Assembly (NCBI GenBank): GCA_032164295.1 | Contig: JAJHTX010000002.1 | Span: 62,001-126,000 of the forward strand | Source of the DNA: Inonotus obliquus | Lineage: Eukaryota > Basidiomycota > Agaricomycetes > Hymenochaetales > Hymenochaetaceae | Reading direction: 5' to 3' | Length of the DNA: 64,000 nucleotides | Part shown: positions 12,215-24,067 of the stretch, piece by piece | Layout of the letters: each line of letters begins with the position of its first letter | Position numbering within the stretch: the stretch's first letter is position 1 | Notes under the pieces: model-generated | Databases searched by the model: none | What the model was told of the DNA's origin: nothing | Seen by the model: only the letters and a program-made list of their open reading frames with translations | Position numbers and translations under genes: made by a program

Positions 12215-14129
12215 GGCTGATCATTCGGGAATAACCTCGCTTTCCTTTCTGTCCTTGATTCAGTTAATAATCAGTTACTTTCCGCCTTCAACGAACTTGT
12301 TATCTTGTGGCATAAGTTCTTCCGCTTTTCCATGTCTTGGCTATCGAAGCTTCTACTCATTCTCCATAAGTAGCGGCACTCCAAGTTTCAGCAGCGCTCA
12401 TTCTTACCTGCGATCAAATACGGATCATACTTCTTTCTTTCATTTAGGATTTTCAATTTCTCAGGTCTCCATCCATATGACTCTAATTGCATATTTTGCA
12501 CTCGCATTTACTCTTGTCTTACCTATCGCGCTTTATTACTTGCCTCGTTTTCCGCAATGTCGGACTTATGCCGAAGTTTGTCTTGAAATTTATTATTGCA
12601 GCTATCGATGAGTGCGACACATGTGGCCAAGCATCCTCATGCCAATTTTCAATATTGACCTCGAAGTTTCCGTCGATTGGAAACTCAGCGTAGAAGATGT
12701 AGATGCAATGGTTACGTTACTTTGTCGTCGGCTGGCTAGCGGCGACCCTGATTTCTTGAGGCCTCCTAGTCATGACCCTGGCTATATGGGCAAAACGCCG
12801 AGTAATTAACCGAGGTAGGATACCGACCGGCGTGGCGTATGTACGAGGATATTAGCATGGGCGAGTGACCTTTTCACATCGACACCTGAAACGCTTGGGC
12901 TCTGCCCTGACGGCTTGATAAACCCGTCTTTCTTTCTAACCAAGCGCACAGTGCGCTGATGATAGAATTAATAGCCATTTGTTTTTCCAGAGTGATCCAC
13001 GTGCTGTGATCATCAAGTGATGCTGTAGGATAGTTTATACATTGACAAACCAATGATCTTGCCAGTTCAAGCCGCCAGCAGCGGTGTTTTCCCTAGCAAC
13101 TTTCTCTGCTTGACATGGAGGTCCGGTAGTAAAAATAATGAAGTGACTAGCAATTGACTTGCAGTCAAGAATAGCACTGATTACCCTGTTGCGGGAGACT
13201 CTGACACTCAAATGTAGCGCCTGATAAAATTGTCGAAATGGATATAACCGATCATCATCGGCAGTGCAGGAAGAACAAGAGTACAATAACCGTTCGTTTA
13301 GAGAAATCAGTCGTCACGTGTTTAGCCCAAGAGCTTGTCTTTTCGCAGTATTCAGTATCACTATCAGTATCCTTCCGCACGCTCATTCAGACCGCAGTCC
13401 CCGGTGAGTTGTGCAAATGGACTATCGGGAACATTGCTTGCACAGCCTTCGCTTTCTATCAGTATCGTCTCTATCTTAGTGGCCGTGTTTCAAGCTATTC
13501 TCGGATTCTGGATCTCTCTCATGGAGACGCAGAGAGCCGGGGTGTCCTCTTTTCCAGGGCTAGACTGTTTTCCTTCTTGCACCAGATAATTTGTCTCTTG
13601 TGGGCTCTGGAATGTCTCCTCACCGTTCTAGGTGAATGATCCGACTGCAGCTCTTGACAGGGTTGCACGAACTACGAGTGTCTCACCGGTGTGCAACAGT
13701 TATCCTTCTGCAAACGCTATCGAGCTCTTGCTATAGACAATCTCGACGGCGTTAGACTAGTATGTCGTCTACTTTTAAGGCATGATCTGTGACATCATTA
13801 GTCATGTTTGTCCCTTCTTCTTGAGCCGAGCATTGTGCCCTCAAACGCATTGTTCCTTGGATCCATCTCGACTTTCAAATTGTAGCAACGCCATTGCCTC
13901 ATTTAAGATTACTACGCCAGTTCCAAATTGCTTTCGGCGCATCGAAAGTAACGAACGCTCGATGAAATTGACTGAAGCATTGTCTTTTACTAAGCCTCGT
14001 CCCTGAAGCGAAAGAATCCTCAAGGATAAATAGGAGTGCTTTGTCGACGAACTTGCCCAGCAACAACTTCGGAGCATCTGTTAGTCCTACACCCTGGAAC
14101 AGTCCTCTTGACACATCTCTGTGACCGCT
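12215..14129. other. 1.9-kb intergenic stretch, no gene recognised
   Basis: Contains a few frames of 60-140 codons (for example 12189-12611 and 13238-13639 on the plus strand) with unlikely composition and no motif. It may hold the 3' UTR of the upstream gene and the promoter of the Zn2Cys6 factor. Nothing repeated or structured stood out. Confidence 0.4.
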
Positions 14130-16216
14130 ATGAGTGCGGAGAAGGCATCGCCAACAAAGACCCCCACGCTGAAGAAGGGACAGGCGTGTATCTGTTGCAG
14201 GTATGTCTCACATTCTCGTTACCATCATGCACATTCACTTCATTATACTACTATTTTAAGACGCAGAAAGACGGTGTGTTTCCTCTACCCGTTTCTTCGG
14301 GGGCCTCCTGACTAGTCAAGGTAGCGCTGCGACGGGAATCGCCCTATCTGTGGTCAGTGCTCCGCTAACGGCCGAGAACTCGACTGCGAATATTCGGATG
14401 GCTTAGCTCCGACCCGTACAGAGATACTTCAAGAATATCTGGCTCGTCTGCAAAGCAGGCTGCAGACATTAGAGGCGTGCCACACACAGAGTTCTCTCAG
14501 CGGTCAGTGCCTTTGTAAACGGGAATGGGAATGCTGGTTACTTATTTGAAGTATGGTATAGGTGCTAGACAGGTACATGACTACTAAACGCCGATCCCCA
14601 TACAACTGTTTTCATGACCTCGTTCGTTAGCATCCGACATTAACGGTTCAGCCGTCAGCTCTTTGGTGGACCATGGAATACCCACCACCTCAAGTGGGAA
14701 GATTCTTGTGCGTCATATTTTATTCTACATCCATAATCTCGAGGAAAGGAATGAGCCATTTTATACATCGTCAGATACGAAATATTTCTTCAACACGAAC
14801 ACCGAGTTGGATGGGGACTAAATGTTGATCGCATCACGGCAGCTATATCAAGTGGGCCATCAAGCGCATCCTTCCCTCATCCTGCCCTTGTCAATGCAAT
14901 CTTCTTATGGGGGTCGCATTTTTCTCGCTCACCGACATTCTCCGGAGAAGAGATTGAAGAGGCCATATTATCGCGTGCTACTGCCCAGGCGCAGTCGCAA
15001 CAAATCACCACTCAGTCTCTACAATATGGATTGCAAGCCGTCCAAGCTGAAATTCTGCTGGCTACATACCTCTTCGCTATTGGCGGTCGCTCCCTGGAGA
15101 CGGACTACCATGTCAGCGCAGCTGTTAGGCTAGCGCTCGGATTCGGCATGAATCGTATAACGCCGAGGGCCGGAGCTGATTCCATAGAGGAAGGGGAGCG
15201 TATCTCCGTATTCTGGAAGGTATTCTGCCTGGACAGACTCTGGGCAATAGCCAATGGAAAACCTGCAACGATGAGAATTACTGGCAGCTCCCCGGTTGTG
15301 GTGACTACCTCCTGGCCGAAAACAGAAGAAGAATACATGCAGGTTAGTATACATATCGGATCAGAGGCAATCTATATTAATTTACGTTATCCATTCCAAG
15401 AGGACTTCTCCCTCCTCTACCTCGGGGGCAATACAGCCCTTGAAGCAGTTCCTCGAAGAATACGGAAACGCAAGCTCTGGATTCACTTACCCCTCACTGG
15501 CAGCGAAAGCAGTCCTGCTTTGTGAGCGATCCTCTCACTTAGCGGCTCGCCCAACCGCAGGTATGTTTCTTGCAAATAATCAACTCGGTATTCGCTCCGG
15601 GTTAACTTTTGCTTTCGGCCAGATGATGAAATTCGTCGCGCTGATCTTACTATTTTCAATTTCGTGACTTCACTCGCGCCGCTCGATAGTACCACCTCAG
15701 GGAGTAGGAAAGCTCGTTTTATCACAGTTCACGCAGTCGCCTATCTTGCATTCATTCGTTTGCACGAAGTCAACGCGCCTCGGGATGTTGGTTCATATCT
15801 TCGCTGCGTTCAGGCTGCACGTTACATTTCGATGCTTCCTGGACAACTTGCACAGGAGGAGCTCTCCGAGATGGAACCTTTCGCCATGGTAAAAAACACT
15901 CTCATAGAGCATGTCCATATGGCTGAGCTTCCTGGTTAACAGCCATGCCTCGTCATTGCGAGCAAGGTGCTCATGCGCGAGATCACACGCGTACGCAACT
16001 TGGAATCTTCTGCCCAAACAGAAAATGCGACTCCGCCAAATGAACTTATTGATGAGCTTGATCGTTTGATGAATTGCTTGACTGAGCTATCTCCGATCTA
16101 TCCGGTTATAGGTGAGCGTCGAGTCTTCATGGCGAGAGTTATGGCTTATTTCATTCAAATCAACAGATTCGCAGCTCGATTCATTAGCAGAAATGCGGGC
16201 GAATATGCTGATCTAA
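14130..16216 (+). CDS. Zn(II)2Cys6 transcription factor with fungal-specific middle homology region
   Basis: Ten exons close in frame to 520 residues: 14130-14200, 14261-14273, 14325-14502, 14562-14572, 14631-14707, 14775-15342, 15401-15560, 15623-15888, 15943-16111, 16167-16216. The binuclear zinc cluster is split over three exons: GQACICCR, then RRKT on a 13-nt micro-exon, then RCDGNRPICGQC and further on LDCEY. The six cysteines and the basic loop are all present. A short leucine-rich helix (EILQEYLARLQSRLQTLEA) follows as a likely dimer coil. The middle region holds FPHPALVNAIFLWGSHFSRS, a run like QAVQAEILLATYLF, and RISVFWKVFCLDRLWAI, typical of the fungal transcription-factor domain. 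It should be a nuclear DNA-binding regulator. Its closest relative in the window is the gene facing it, 16641-18706 minus, with the same exon design. Target genes cannot be read from the context. The in-frame TAA at 15937-15939 lies in a 54-nt intron. Confidence 0.9.
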
Positions 16217-16640
16217 GTAGATTGGTTACCGTGGTCTGCACGTGCGCTTATTTCCAATAGGAGTTTCGGAAACGAAATCTAATACCAAGTCAGGAGGACA
16301 TTTCAGCGTGCCTCCATTGATAGGTATCAGAATGAGATATCAAACTGTATTAGTCTACCTATATCTACAGTAGTGGGTGGAATGGATGAACGGGGTAATT
16401 CTCTTAATAATATGAATGCACTACTCTAGCTGAAAATATAAAAAATGAGTCTCGTATCAGATCAGAAAAGGAATTCCGAACTCCGGTCAACGGCATCATT
16501 CATACACCGAGTAATGGATGCAATTCCGGAGCAAAAACATGGTTAACCCCGTCATTCACTGATTTGAAATATCGAGAACCCTATCTGCTTGCAGACCTGA
16601 TCGTATGTGCATGATTGTCCGATGTCAGCTCTGTCCAATT
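16217..16640. other. Shared 3' intergenic spacer of the convergent regulator pair
   Basis: About 420 bp separate the two convergent stop codons. The sequence is AT-rich and has no open frame of note. It should contain both polyadenylation regions; no hairpin or obvious terminator was seen. Confidence 0.5.
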
Positions 16641-18706
16641 TCAACGAACCATCAACGTACTAAATATCGCATTCGTATTTGATGCCTCCGCACATCGCTG
16701 AAGGGCATTGGTGATCCTTGTGATGCTAGCTCGCAGAGTGATCAAACGATTGGTCATCGTAACAGAGGATTCTCTTCCCTCTGACAGTTGCCTTACGCGG
16801 ATCTCTTCCTTGATAAACACCTCAGCCGCGGCGAATCCAACCATCTGTAACGTGCAAGTTAGATCGACGGTCAAACAGAGTACAGCATGGGAACGTACGC
16901 TGAGAATCGGATCTACTTGAATACTACCATCTGTAGACAAACCTTCGAGAATTTTAAGGATTTCGCTGGCATGAACGAGTGCCGAATTAATCGCGCTTAT
17001 GTCTCCTGACGGCGCTTCAGATGACCTCACGGTATGAAGCGTCATCATCGCCGCATGCGCGAGTCCATGAGCAAGCAACAGGTCCTCACGACCGCTTGAT
17101 TGGCCCGTTAATAGCTGGTCTACGGGAGTGAGCGAACGTGCGAACTCAGTTGTGATGCGCGCAATAGTCTGGATCTCTGTCCGTAGTGACGATCTACTCG
17201 GACCCTGGGGGTACTCTGAGTTTCTATCAGGCAAGTGCACAGAAAATCAAACACGTAAATAACTCACGGGAATGCCACAGGTCCGAAAGCCTGGCTGATC
17301 TCTCAAAGACCGCAGACGCCATTACACGCAATGTGGCACGTGGTAATGAGCCTTCCCCGATAGGTCTTGGAAGTTCACCGGATAGAAATCGCTGTATTGT
17401 TCTACCACTCGACACGGACGAAGATGAGGAACTACCCTGCATCCTCTCATAATCGACAAATTCCATAGGCCAGTCACTGTCTATTTGAGTACAGGAAGCT
17501 GGATCATCGGTAAGTACACAGGGAACGCCAAGCGTCGCACTCCAGCATCGATCCAAGGTAAATACAGTCCAGAATACACGGATACGTTCTCCGAACTCTA
17601 ACGGAGTCCTTGATGGAATCATCTCTAACATGTTCCGACCAAGGTCTGCTGAAGACAAGTGATCTGATCGAAGGCGACTATGATGCAATCCACAGCTGAT
17701 TGCAAGTGATATTGCCGCGTTGGTATGGTAGCGACCTTCGAGTAATCGGCCAAGGCCGAAGAAGTACTGAGACAGGAGCACTTCAGCTTGTATTGCATGC
17801 AGCCGACGTCGAGCAAGCAACCATTCCTGTCAATAAGGCGGTACTTAAGCATTGGGTCATTTACCAGAAACAGGATACTAGACGTACTTCTAGGCCTGGA
17901 TCTTGTCGTAGTGCATCCTGCAACGCAAGAAGCGCGCGCTGGAGATATAGGTTTTCATATTGCATTAGATCTTCGGATCTAGAGAGATGAAGAGCCCAAA
18001 GAAAGACCGCATGAAGCAGCGCGGGATGAGGCCTATTTTGGTGAGAGTTCGGTAGTCGGACATCAGAAAGAAAATGCTCTGCAGATAACGAAAAACCGAG
18101 CGATGTCGAGCGAGGCATGAAGATTCCAAGCCTATAAATGTTAAAATATGACAATAGTGAGTGAAGATCAAGATATGTATTCTGCAGTAAACCCACTTAC
18201 AGCATTTCAACCATGGTAGCGGGAGGCTCCTCTTGTTCCCACCAAAATGATGCAGATCTGGCCATGAGCTGTGCCGTCGAATCCTGCCTAGTTGCATGAG
18301 ATCGAGCTGAAGCGTATGGGTCGTGAAGACGAACAGTCTGAGAAGCCACGCGAGGGTTCTCAAGTTCATGAATACGAGCTTGCAGAAGTGCGACATGCTC
18401 TTCAAGCATCTGTGACCGCGTACGACCTTGATTATCTGTGTATTCACAGTCATCCTCTCGGTTTCCTCGGATGCACTGGGTGCAATGTGGGCGCTGTCCA
18501 TCGCACCGCTATTGAAGAGAAGAAACTATTAATAAATGCGTTGCTACTACGCCAGGAGAAAGCGCACCATCTTACGCCGCCTGGATAGAAGAGAAGTTAG
18601 CAAACGATATACAAGACTTTGTTCCTGTATGCGCTCACCTGCAACTCAGGCATGCTTTTCCCCGCTCGAGTGTGCTCTCTGAGGCAAGTGAAATTCTACG
18701 CGACAT
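16641..18706 (-). CDS. Zn(II)2Cys6 transcription factor, paralogue of the facing gene
   Basis: Seven exons close in frame to 570 residues: 18706-18639, 18580-18568, 18508-18201, 18131-17888, 17826-17268, 17215-16899, 16844-16641. The zinc cluster reads GKACLSCR, then RRKM on a 13-nt micro-exon, then RCDGQRPHCTQC and DDCEYTD. A coil (MLEEHVALLQARIHELE) follows. The middle homology region contains RPHPALLHAVFLWALHLSRS, RRRLHAIQAEVLLSQYFFGL and RIRVFWTVFTLDRCWSATLG. Intron sites in the zinc cluster, before the LGIF block, before TEIQTI and before MVGFAAAEVFIKEEI match those of the gene at 14130-16216, which shows common descent. The last exon may splice again near 16660, so the final residues are less sure. 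Role: nuclear DNA-binding regulator; target unknown. Confidence 0.9.
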
Positions 18707-21040
18707 GAGTTAGATTGTAGTCTGTCAAGAGCAATAGAGTCGCAGAAGTACTTGTGTCTGTTATGCTGCTTGCTGTGAGTTGGGATGCATATATATACAT
18801 TGAGAAAGTCGAGTCAGTAGTATGATGAGCTCCAATTTTTTTTGCAGCATTGCGAACGGACGCCAACGCTGCTCACTAAGCAGTACTACTCGGACATCTC
18901 CAAACCGCAGCCTGAGGCGATGCGTTCCGAAACGAGTTCAGCATTGTCGGTAGTAAGCCAATTGGTGGCCCGAATGTGGCGTATCGTGAAGGGATGACGG
19001 GTACAACACACCTAGACCCGCTCGAGCGAGCGGAGACCAACGGAGAGTGCAACGAGGACATGACACTTGAGCGCCATCCGAAACGGCCCGAGAGTCGATT
19101 GGAAGACGTATGGGCGCAAGAAGGACAGAGGCGAGAGGACTGCCTGTATTATGTCGAGGCATTTTGAAGACTAATAAGAGAAATTAATCTTGCCGAAGCA
19201 ACGACGCGTACCGTACCAGTACTGCCACAGTGCAGCCCGGAGCAGATATTTACACGTCACGTGATCCTTCTCTCACTCCTCTGACTGTACATGCATACAT
19301 CGTGAAACACAGTACAGCTGTGTATTGTATTGGTGGCATTGGATCGAGTCACTGCAATATGTTTCGGTCCGATAATAAACGGATGCTACCATTGGAACAT
19401 TACACGGCATGTTGGGGGCTACGCGTTCTACAAGCAGTTTTGTCTGTGGTAGTGGTAGGAAGCTGCGGAAAAAGTCGGAACTAGCCATCCCACTATGGAC
19501 GCCAGACTATTAGACTTGGACTACAGCGCTGCTCCTGCTCCAGCCGAAGCAAAACGACTCTTGAAAGAGTTTCGAGGATGACTACGACCAGCCGTCATCC
19601 CTCCGGTGACGTTCGCATCACTGCAAGCACCAGACGGACATACGCGAGTTCGCCAAGGCAAGTCATTTCAAGTTGCTCCTCCTCTGCCAACATCGGAGCT
19701 GCATTTGTCACAAAGCGTCCAACTCGGACACGTTAGTATAGCTGATCGGAGCGGAGAAAGTGAACGATGCAAGTCATCAAGCATAGGAAACTTCCCGAAC
19801 GTATAGCATTTTCACGATAGCTGTTTTCGTTTACTGTCCCCCGGTCGTCTTCGGGATCTGATGAGTGCCCTATCGGTCTATCGGTCTAACAGTTGATACC
19901 AATGGACATAGCGGGATTGAACCATTTACTCCTACATCTCATCAAAAAATTCATCCCATGTCCGTTCATAGTATACAATATACATGTTGCTTACTAGTAA
20001 GACGCGAAACCACGACTTGATGAGGCAGTACCAATCGTCTTCAGCACCTTTCCCGTATGTACTCTCGATCTCGAAAATTCTCAGCCTCAGATGGTGTATC
20101 CATTTGGAAGTCGGGTAATTAGCAAACTCTACATAAGCTACTCACTTCTGCGTCCAAAGATCAAGGCTTAGAAATCATGGTCCCACTTTTGCGCCATCTC
20201 ATCTAAATTCCCTTCGTCCAGAGTCAGTTTCTTCTTGGATCAAGAAGCGCGCTACGGACTTTATCATTAATTCTTCGGCATTCCAGACCTGATTATTTGG
20301 TTGGAAATGACCGCGAATTTCTTGATTATATCTTTAGTATAGTGCGCATTCTACGAATAATATGCTGCTATTATTAATAGCAGCATAGCGTGCTATGCAA
20401 ACATAGAGATAACAAAGCTTGTGGATGAATGACAACTGGGAAAACTTAACGGAAGATGGTAAGGGCGGTTGTGAAGGAGGATTCATGGTGAGAATGGCAC
20501 AGAATATCGATTGACGAAGATGCTTATGTATTAACGTGGAGACTGCGTTTATTTACCCTGCAGAAATTCAGAGGATATTAGTAGCATTGTGGCATATGCT
20601 GTGCGTGGACAGATCTGTTATACAGAGAATTTGTTGAGAGATGAATATGTAGTGGCTTACTGACACACGTACAGTACATGCATATATAAGGTACGAGCAG
20701 CCTGGCGACCAGAAGAAACATAATTTAATACTCTTCCATTAGGAAAGGCGGAAAGAGCATTACGAGGAGCAACTAGTGATGTTGAAATTTTCGACTCAGA
20801 ACTACACTCGGAATATACAGTACTCGCAATAAATAGAATCATCCTCGTTGAGAGGGAAAACCCACAGAAGAATGAAAGGGGAAAGGTTCGGAATGTTGTC
20901 TTACATGAATCTAGCTTCTGCAATATCCGCTGTGTCCATAAGAGGAAGAGGAATACAGTCTTCACAATTGGAACGGGGCCATGATAAAAGAACGGGAGCA
21001 CAAGAATTTACTTTGACAAACAAACTCAGAAGTGGAAGTA
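18707..21040. other. 2.3-kb intergenic stretch with a small perfect hairpin
   Basis: No frame with a recognisable motif. A near-perfect palindrome lies at 20361-20387 (TATGCTGCTATTA, a 1-nt loop, TAATAGCAGCATA). Short tandem duplication of the type CTATCGGT occurs near 19870. Nothing else is supported. Confidence 0.4.
20361..20387. repeat. Small perfect-stem hairpin
   Basis: Thirteen-base arms TATGCTGCTATTA and TAATAGCAGCATA around a single T. It lies in gene-free sequence; its function is unknown and it may be chance. Confidence 0.6.
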
Positions 21041-21630
21041 TTATACAGAAAGTGCTCCAAAGATAATGCCAACGGAAACAGCACCGAAGCCAATGATCTT
21101 GTTCATATCTATCGCCTTGTCAGAACCAGAAGTAGCAAGACTAGATGCGCTTCCAATAGCACCAGAGACGGCCGCACTGCCAGCTGAAGATGTGGAAGGA
21201 TGAAGCGTAGATCCTACGCCGGAAGTCCTAGTTGTTGCACCGGATGAAGCAAGGTTGCGTGAGGAACCATCCGAGTCTGTCGCCGTAGCAGATCCGTCGT
21301 CATCATCATCTGCCCAAAAAGAGAATGATCAAATATTCGGTGGAACACAGAACGCGCAAAACTACCTGTGCTGCACATCTGAGTCTGAAGCGCTTGATCC
21401 TGGGACTCATCCGATGAGGAACACTGACCCTGCAGGCAGGTCTGGAAAGCATCAGAGGAGCAAGCTGTTTCTAAGGATACGTAAGCGGTTGTAGTTGGTG
21501 CCACCGCCCCATCGGTGTTGCCATCTGTGTCTGCGTCTGTATCCGTGACCTCTTGGCCTTGCACCACAGCAGCCCTGAAAAATGCGAGCGCAACGGTGAG
21601 AGAAAGCACGAGTTTGTTTTTGAGGAGCAT
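21041..21630 (-). CDS. Small secreted Cys-containing, Ser/Thr-rich protein, possibly GPI-anchored
   Basis: Two exons, 21630-21366 and 21309-21041, join in frame to 177 residues. Residues 1-25 are a good signal peptide (MLLKNKLVLSLTVALAFFRA, ending near VVQG). After it come an acidic repeat-like stretch (TDTDADTDGNTDG), a short region with four cysteines (ETACSSDAF, TCLQGQCSS, MCST), a poly-Asp start to exon 2, and a Ser/Thr-rich stalk. The last about 20 residues are hydrophobic (FGAVSVGIIFGALSV) and end at the stop codon, which fits a GPI-attachment signal or a single membrane anchor. It is probably a cell-wall or cell-surface protein; no catalytic domain is visible. The cysteine pattern is too short to assign to a known family such as CFEM. 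Confidence 0.7.
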
Positions 21631-22607
21631 TGTTGTCCAGCTAGCTTGCACCGAGAGAGTGTGGATATGGTAGTTGGAGGTCAAGGTACGTTGGGGGTAT
21701 CCAGGCCCATTGATAATGACTCCATGATGTTGTGGTCCTTGTGGATGAACTCACCGTTAAGCCCTTCGACTCACAATGTAAACAAGTACAGAAGCTACTC
21801 ATTAACACACTAAGCAAGAGAGAGAGGAATATCTGACCGTTGACTTATCGAATTGAATCACAGGACTCACAAGCAACTTTGAATCTCTCAAGTCAAGTAA
21901 CTCAAGTAACGATTGTGTTCCAAGCTTTGTCATAACTGACGTAAGCAATACTCAAGGACCGTACCATAAACTGCCTTATTTAGATAATAATGAACGCCGA
22001 TCGTATTGCGTTATGAACGACCACCACCACTTCTACATGCATACTACGAAACACGCACAAAGGAAACGAAGGCCAAACTCTTGCGGATGTGTGCACCTTA
22101 CTTGAAGGTTCGCTTCTCCAGCTGACGGGGCGAGTACTTACCATTTACTTTTTGACTGAAATATAATTTTCACCTTGTCTTTCTCGGCCGATCCGAAATT
22201 CGAGAAATTTACGGTCGGCGAAAATTGTTAGCGCATGTGAACGGTTATACTCTCGTATTCTGGAATCTCTTCGGGTGCGCGATATATTCCCAGTCATCTC
22301 GTAGATACTTCAATACTTCGCCACGTCACCGCGCGTAGAATTCATCCTAGTGGAGTCGTCTAAAGTCTGCTCTCATAGTGGGTCGCCCAATTTCTGCTGA
22401 GCTTCCATCTCTTAACTCAGCCGACTTTATCTTTAGAAAAAGATATCCGAACGGCCCGCAAATCGTTAATTTGCGTTCAGCGATACCGAAAAAGCATACA
22501 GACGGAATTAGGGCGTTCTCATGTACGGTTACTGAAGACTCGCAATCGACTATAAATTGAGGTGAACCCTTGATCGACAACATAACATTGCCTCTACCCA
22601 CCTGCCA
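21631..22607. other. Intergenic, no gene seen
   Basis: Lies between the divergently oriented small secreted protein and the GH28 relic, so it probably holds both promoters. Frames such as 22347-22718 (minus) show no motif. Confidence 0.4.
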
Positions 22608-24067
22608 TGACGCTCGGAGCCTCTTTTGTACTTGCTTTCCTATTGACATCCTCTTTGGCTCTTGCCCAATTGACGGGAAAAGTCGGACCAACCACATCGA
22701 CGTCTGAAAAACAAACAACTATTTGCAATGTCCTTGATTATGGCGGTAAATAGGGTCTGGCGTAAGTTTCATTAGAATGATTCTGCCCGTGACATGTTAT
22801 GATAACTGTATATGTCCCCGAGGGCGACTACCAGATGCAGACCTGGCAAACACTAGAGGACGGAACAAAATGGGCATTCCAATTGGACGGCGTCATTGCT
22901 CGGGCTAGTGAAAAGCTTTTTATTCGCCTTCGTCCTTCAGTGCAGACATAGATATTCATCAACAGGTACCACTGGGGCAACATGATCTTCATTGAAGGCG
23001 CGGACGATTTTGAATTCTTCTCCAGTAACAGTGCTGGTGCCATACAAGGACTTGGATATCAAAGTCGTAATGCTGGGCAAGCAACGCTTACATCTTGATG
23101 TAGCATTTGTCATACTCATATTCTCTTATCTAAGTCTTCGATTGATTCGCGTTGTCACCTCGACGAACTTCTCCGTTCACGATCCCATCCTGGTTGACTG
23201 TAAGAATGAGCCTTGTGTGTATGTTTCAAATGCTCGTGCTGACCGACTCATGATAAAGCTCCAGAGTTTTATCTGGTAATACAAACCGGATCGACGAAGT
23301 CTATAACATGGCGACCTTGCATGCTCGAGTTCTGATAGATATTCTAGGTACGAACCACTGGATTCACGATGTGGAAGTCACAAAACGCGACGAATGTGTG
23401 ACTGTAAAGTCTCCCTCCTCAAATATACTTGCGGAACGCATCTGGTGCAATCAGTCAGGTGGTTCAGCAATCGGCTCACTCGGGGCCGATACGGCGATCG
23501 AGAACATCTTGTACCGAAACGTGTACACGAACGGAGGCAACCAGATCTTCATGATCAAATCCTGGGGCGGGTCCGGATATCTCAGAAACGAGTACCTGCA
23601 GAATTTTCTGTCGCACAACACTGCGTATGGTCTTGATGTCGACCAATACTGGTCAGGTATGATACAAGCAGAAGGTAGTGGCGTTCAGCTCACCAACATA
23701 ACTTTCGATGTGAGTTCTTCTCAGGTTAGTCTCTGGTTCCGAGGTTCACATTTTCTGACGGTAGTCTTAGGACGGAGCGGTTGTCGATGGCGTTCAACGC
23801 GCGCCGATCCAGTTTATCTGGTCAAACTCCGTACCGTGCACAGATATGACGCTGAAGAACGTAGCCCTCTGGTCAAACACAGACCAGGCCATCAACAAGT
23901 GTCAAAGTGCGTTAGGAACTGGTTCATGTCTGAAGTCGGGAACGGTTAACAATTACAATGTCATCACGACAACCGTCTCAAGGCCTGCTGGTTTCACCAG
24001 TCCGCCAACACTCGATGGGGACCTTTCTAAGGGTTTTACCACGGATTCATCCATTCCCATACCGTGA
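22608..24067 (+). pseudogene. Decayed GH28 rhamnogalacturonan hydrolase-like gene
   Basis: The start looks normal: ATG at 22608, a secretion signal (MTLGASFVLAFLLTSSLALA) and the family N terminus QLTGKVGPTTSTSEKQ with CNVLDYGG. Other blocks match secreted rhamnogalacturonases: VPEGDYQMQTWQTLEDG, GNMIFIEGADDFEFFSSNSAG, TSTNFSVHDPILVD, HWIHDVEVTKRDECVTVKSP, SGGSAIGSLGADTAIENI, and the C-terminal VALWSNTDQAINKCQSALG. Damage is visible. The roughly 30 residues expected between CNVLDYGG and VPEGDY are missing with no acceptor before them. The frame shifts between the PEFYLVIQTGS block and EVYNMA near 23300. The active-site loop expected after EVYNMA (Gly-rich, LDG) reads TLHARVLIDIL. The intact enzyme cleaves the rhamnogalacturonan I backbone of pectin. 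Less likely alternative: a working gene with unusual introns. Confidence 0.7.

Noticed and set aside
12189..12611. 140-codon plus frame rich in Ser, Phe and Tyr
   Set aside because: Pyrimidine-rich DNA gives such composition by chance; there is no motif or supporting splice signals.
15889..15942. In-frame TAA within the plus-strand Zn2Cys6 gene, suggesting a nonsense mutation
   Set aside because: The segment is a 54-nt intron with GTAAAA donor and TTAACAG acceptor. Its length is a multiple of three, so the frame only appears continuous, and the paralogue has an intron at the same place.
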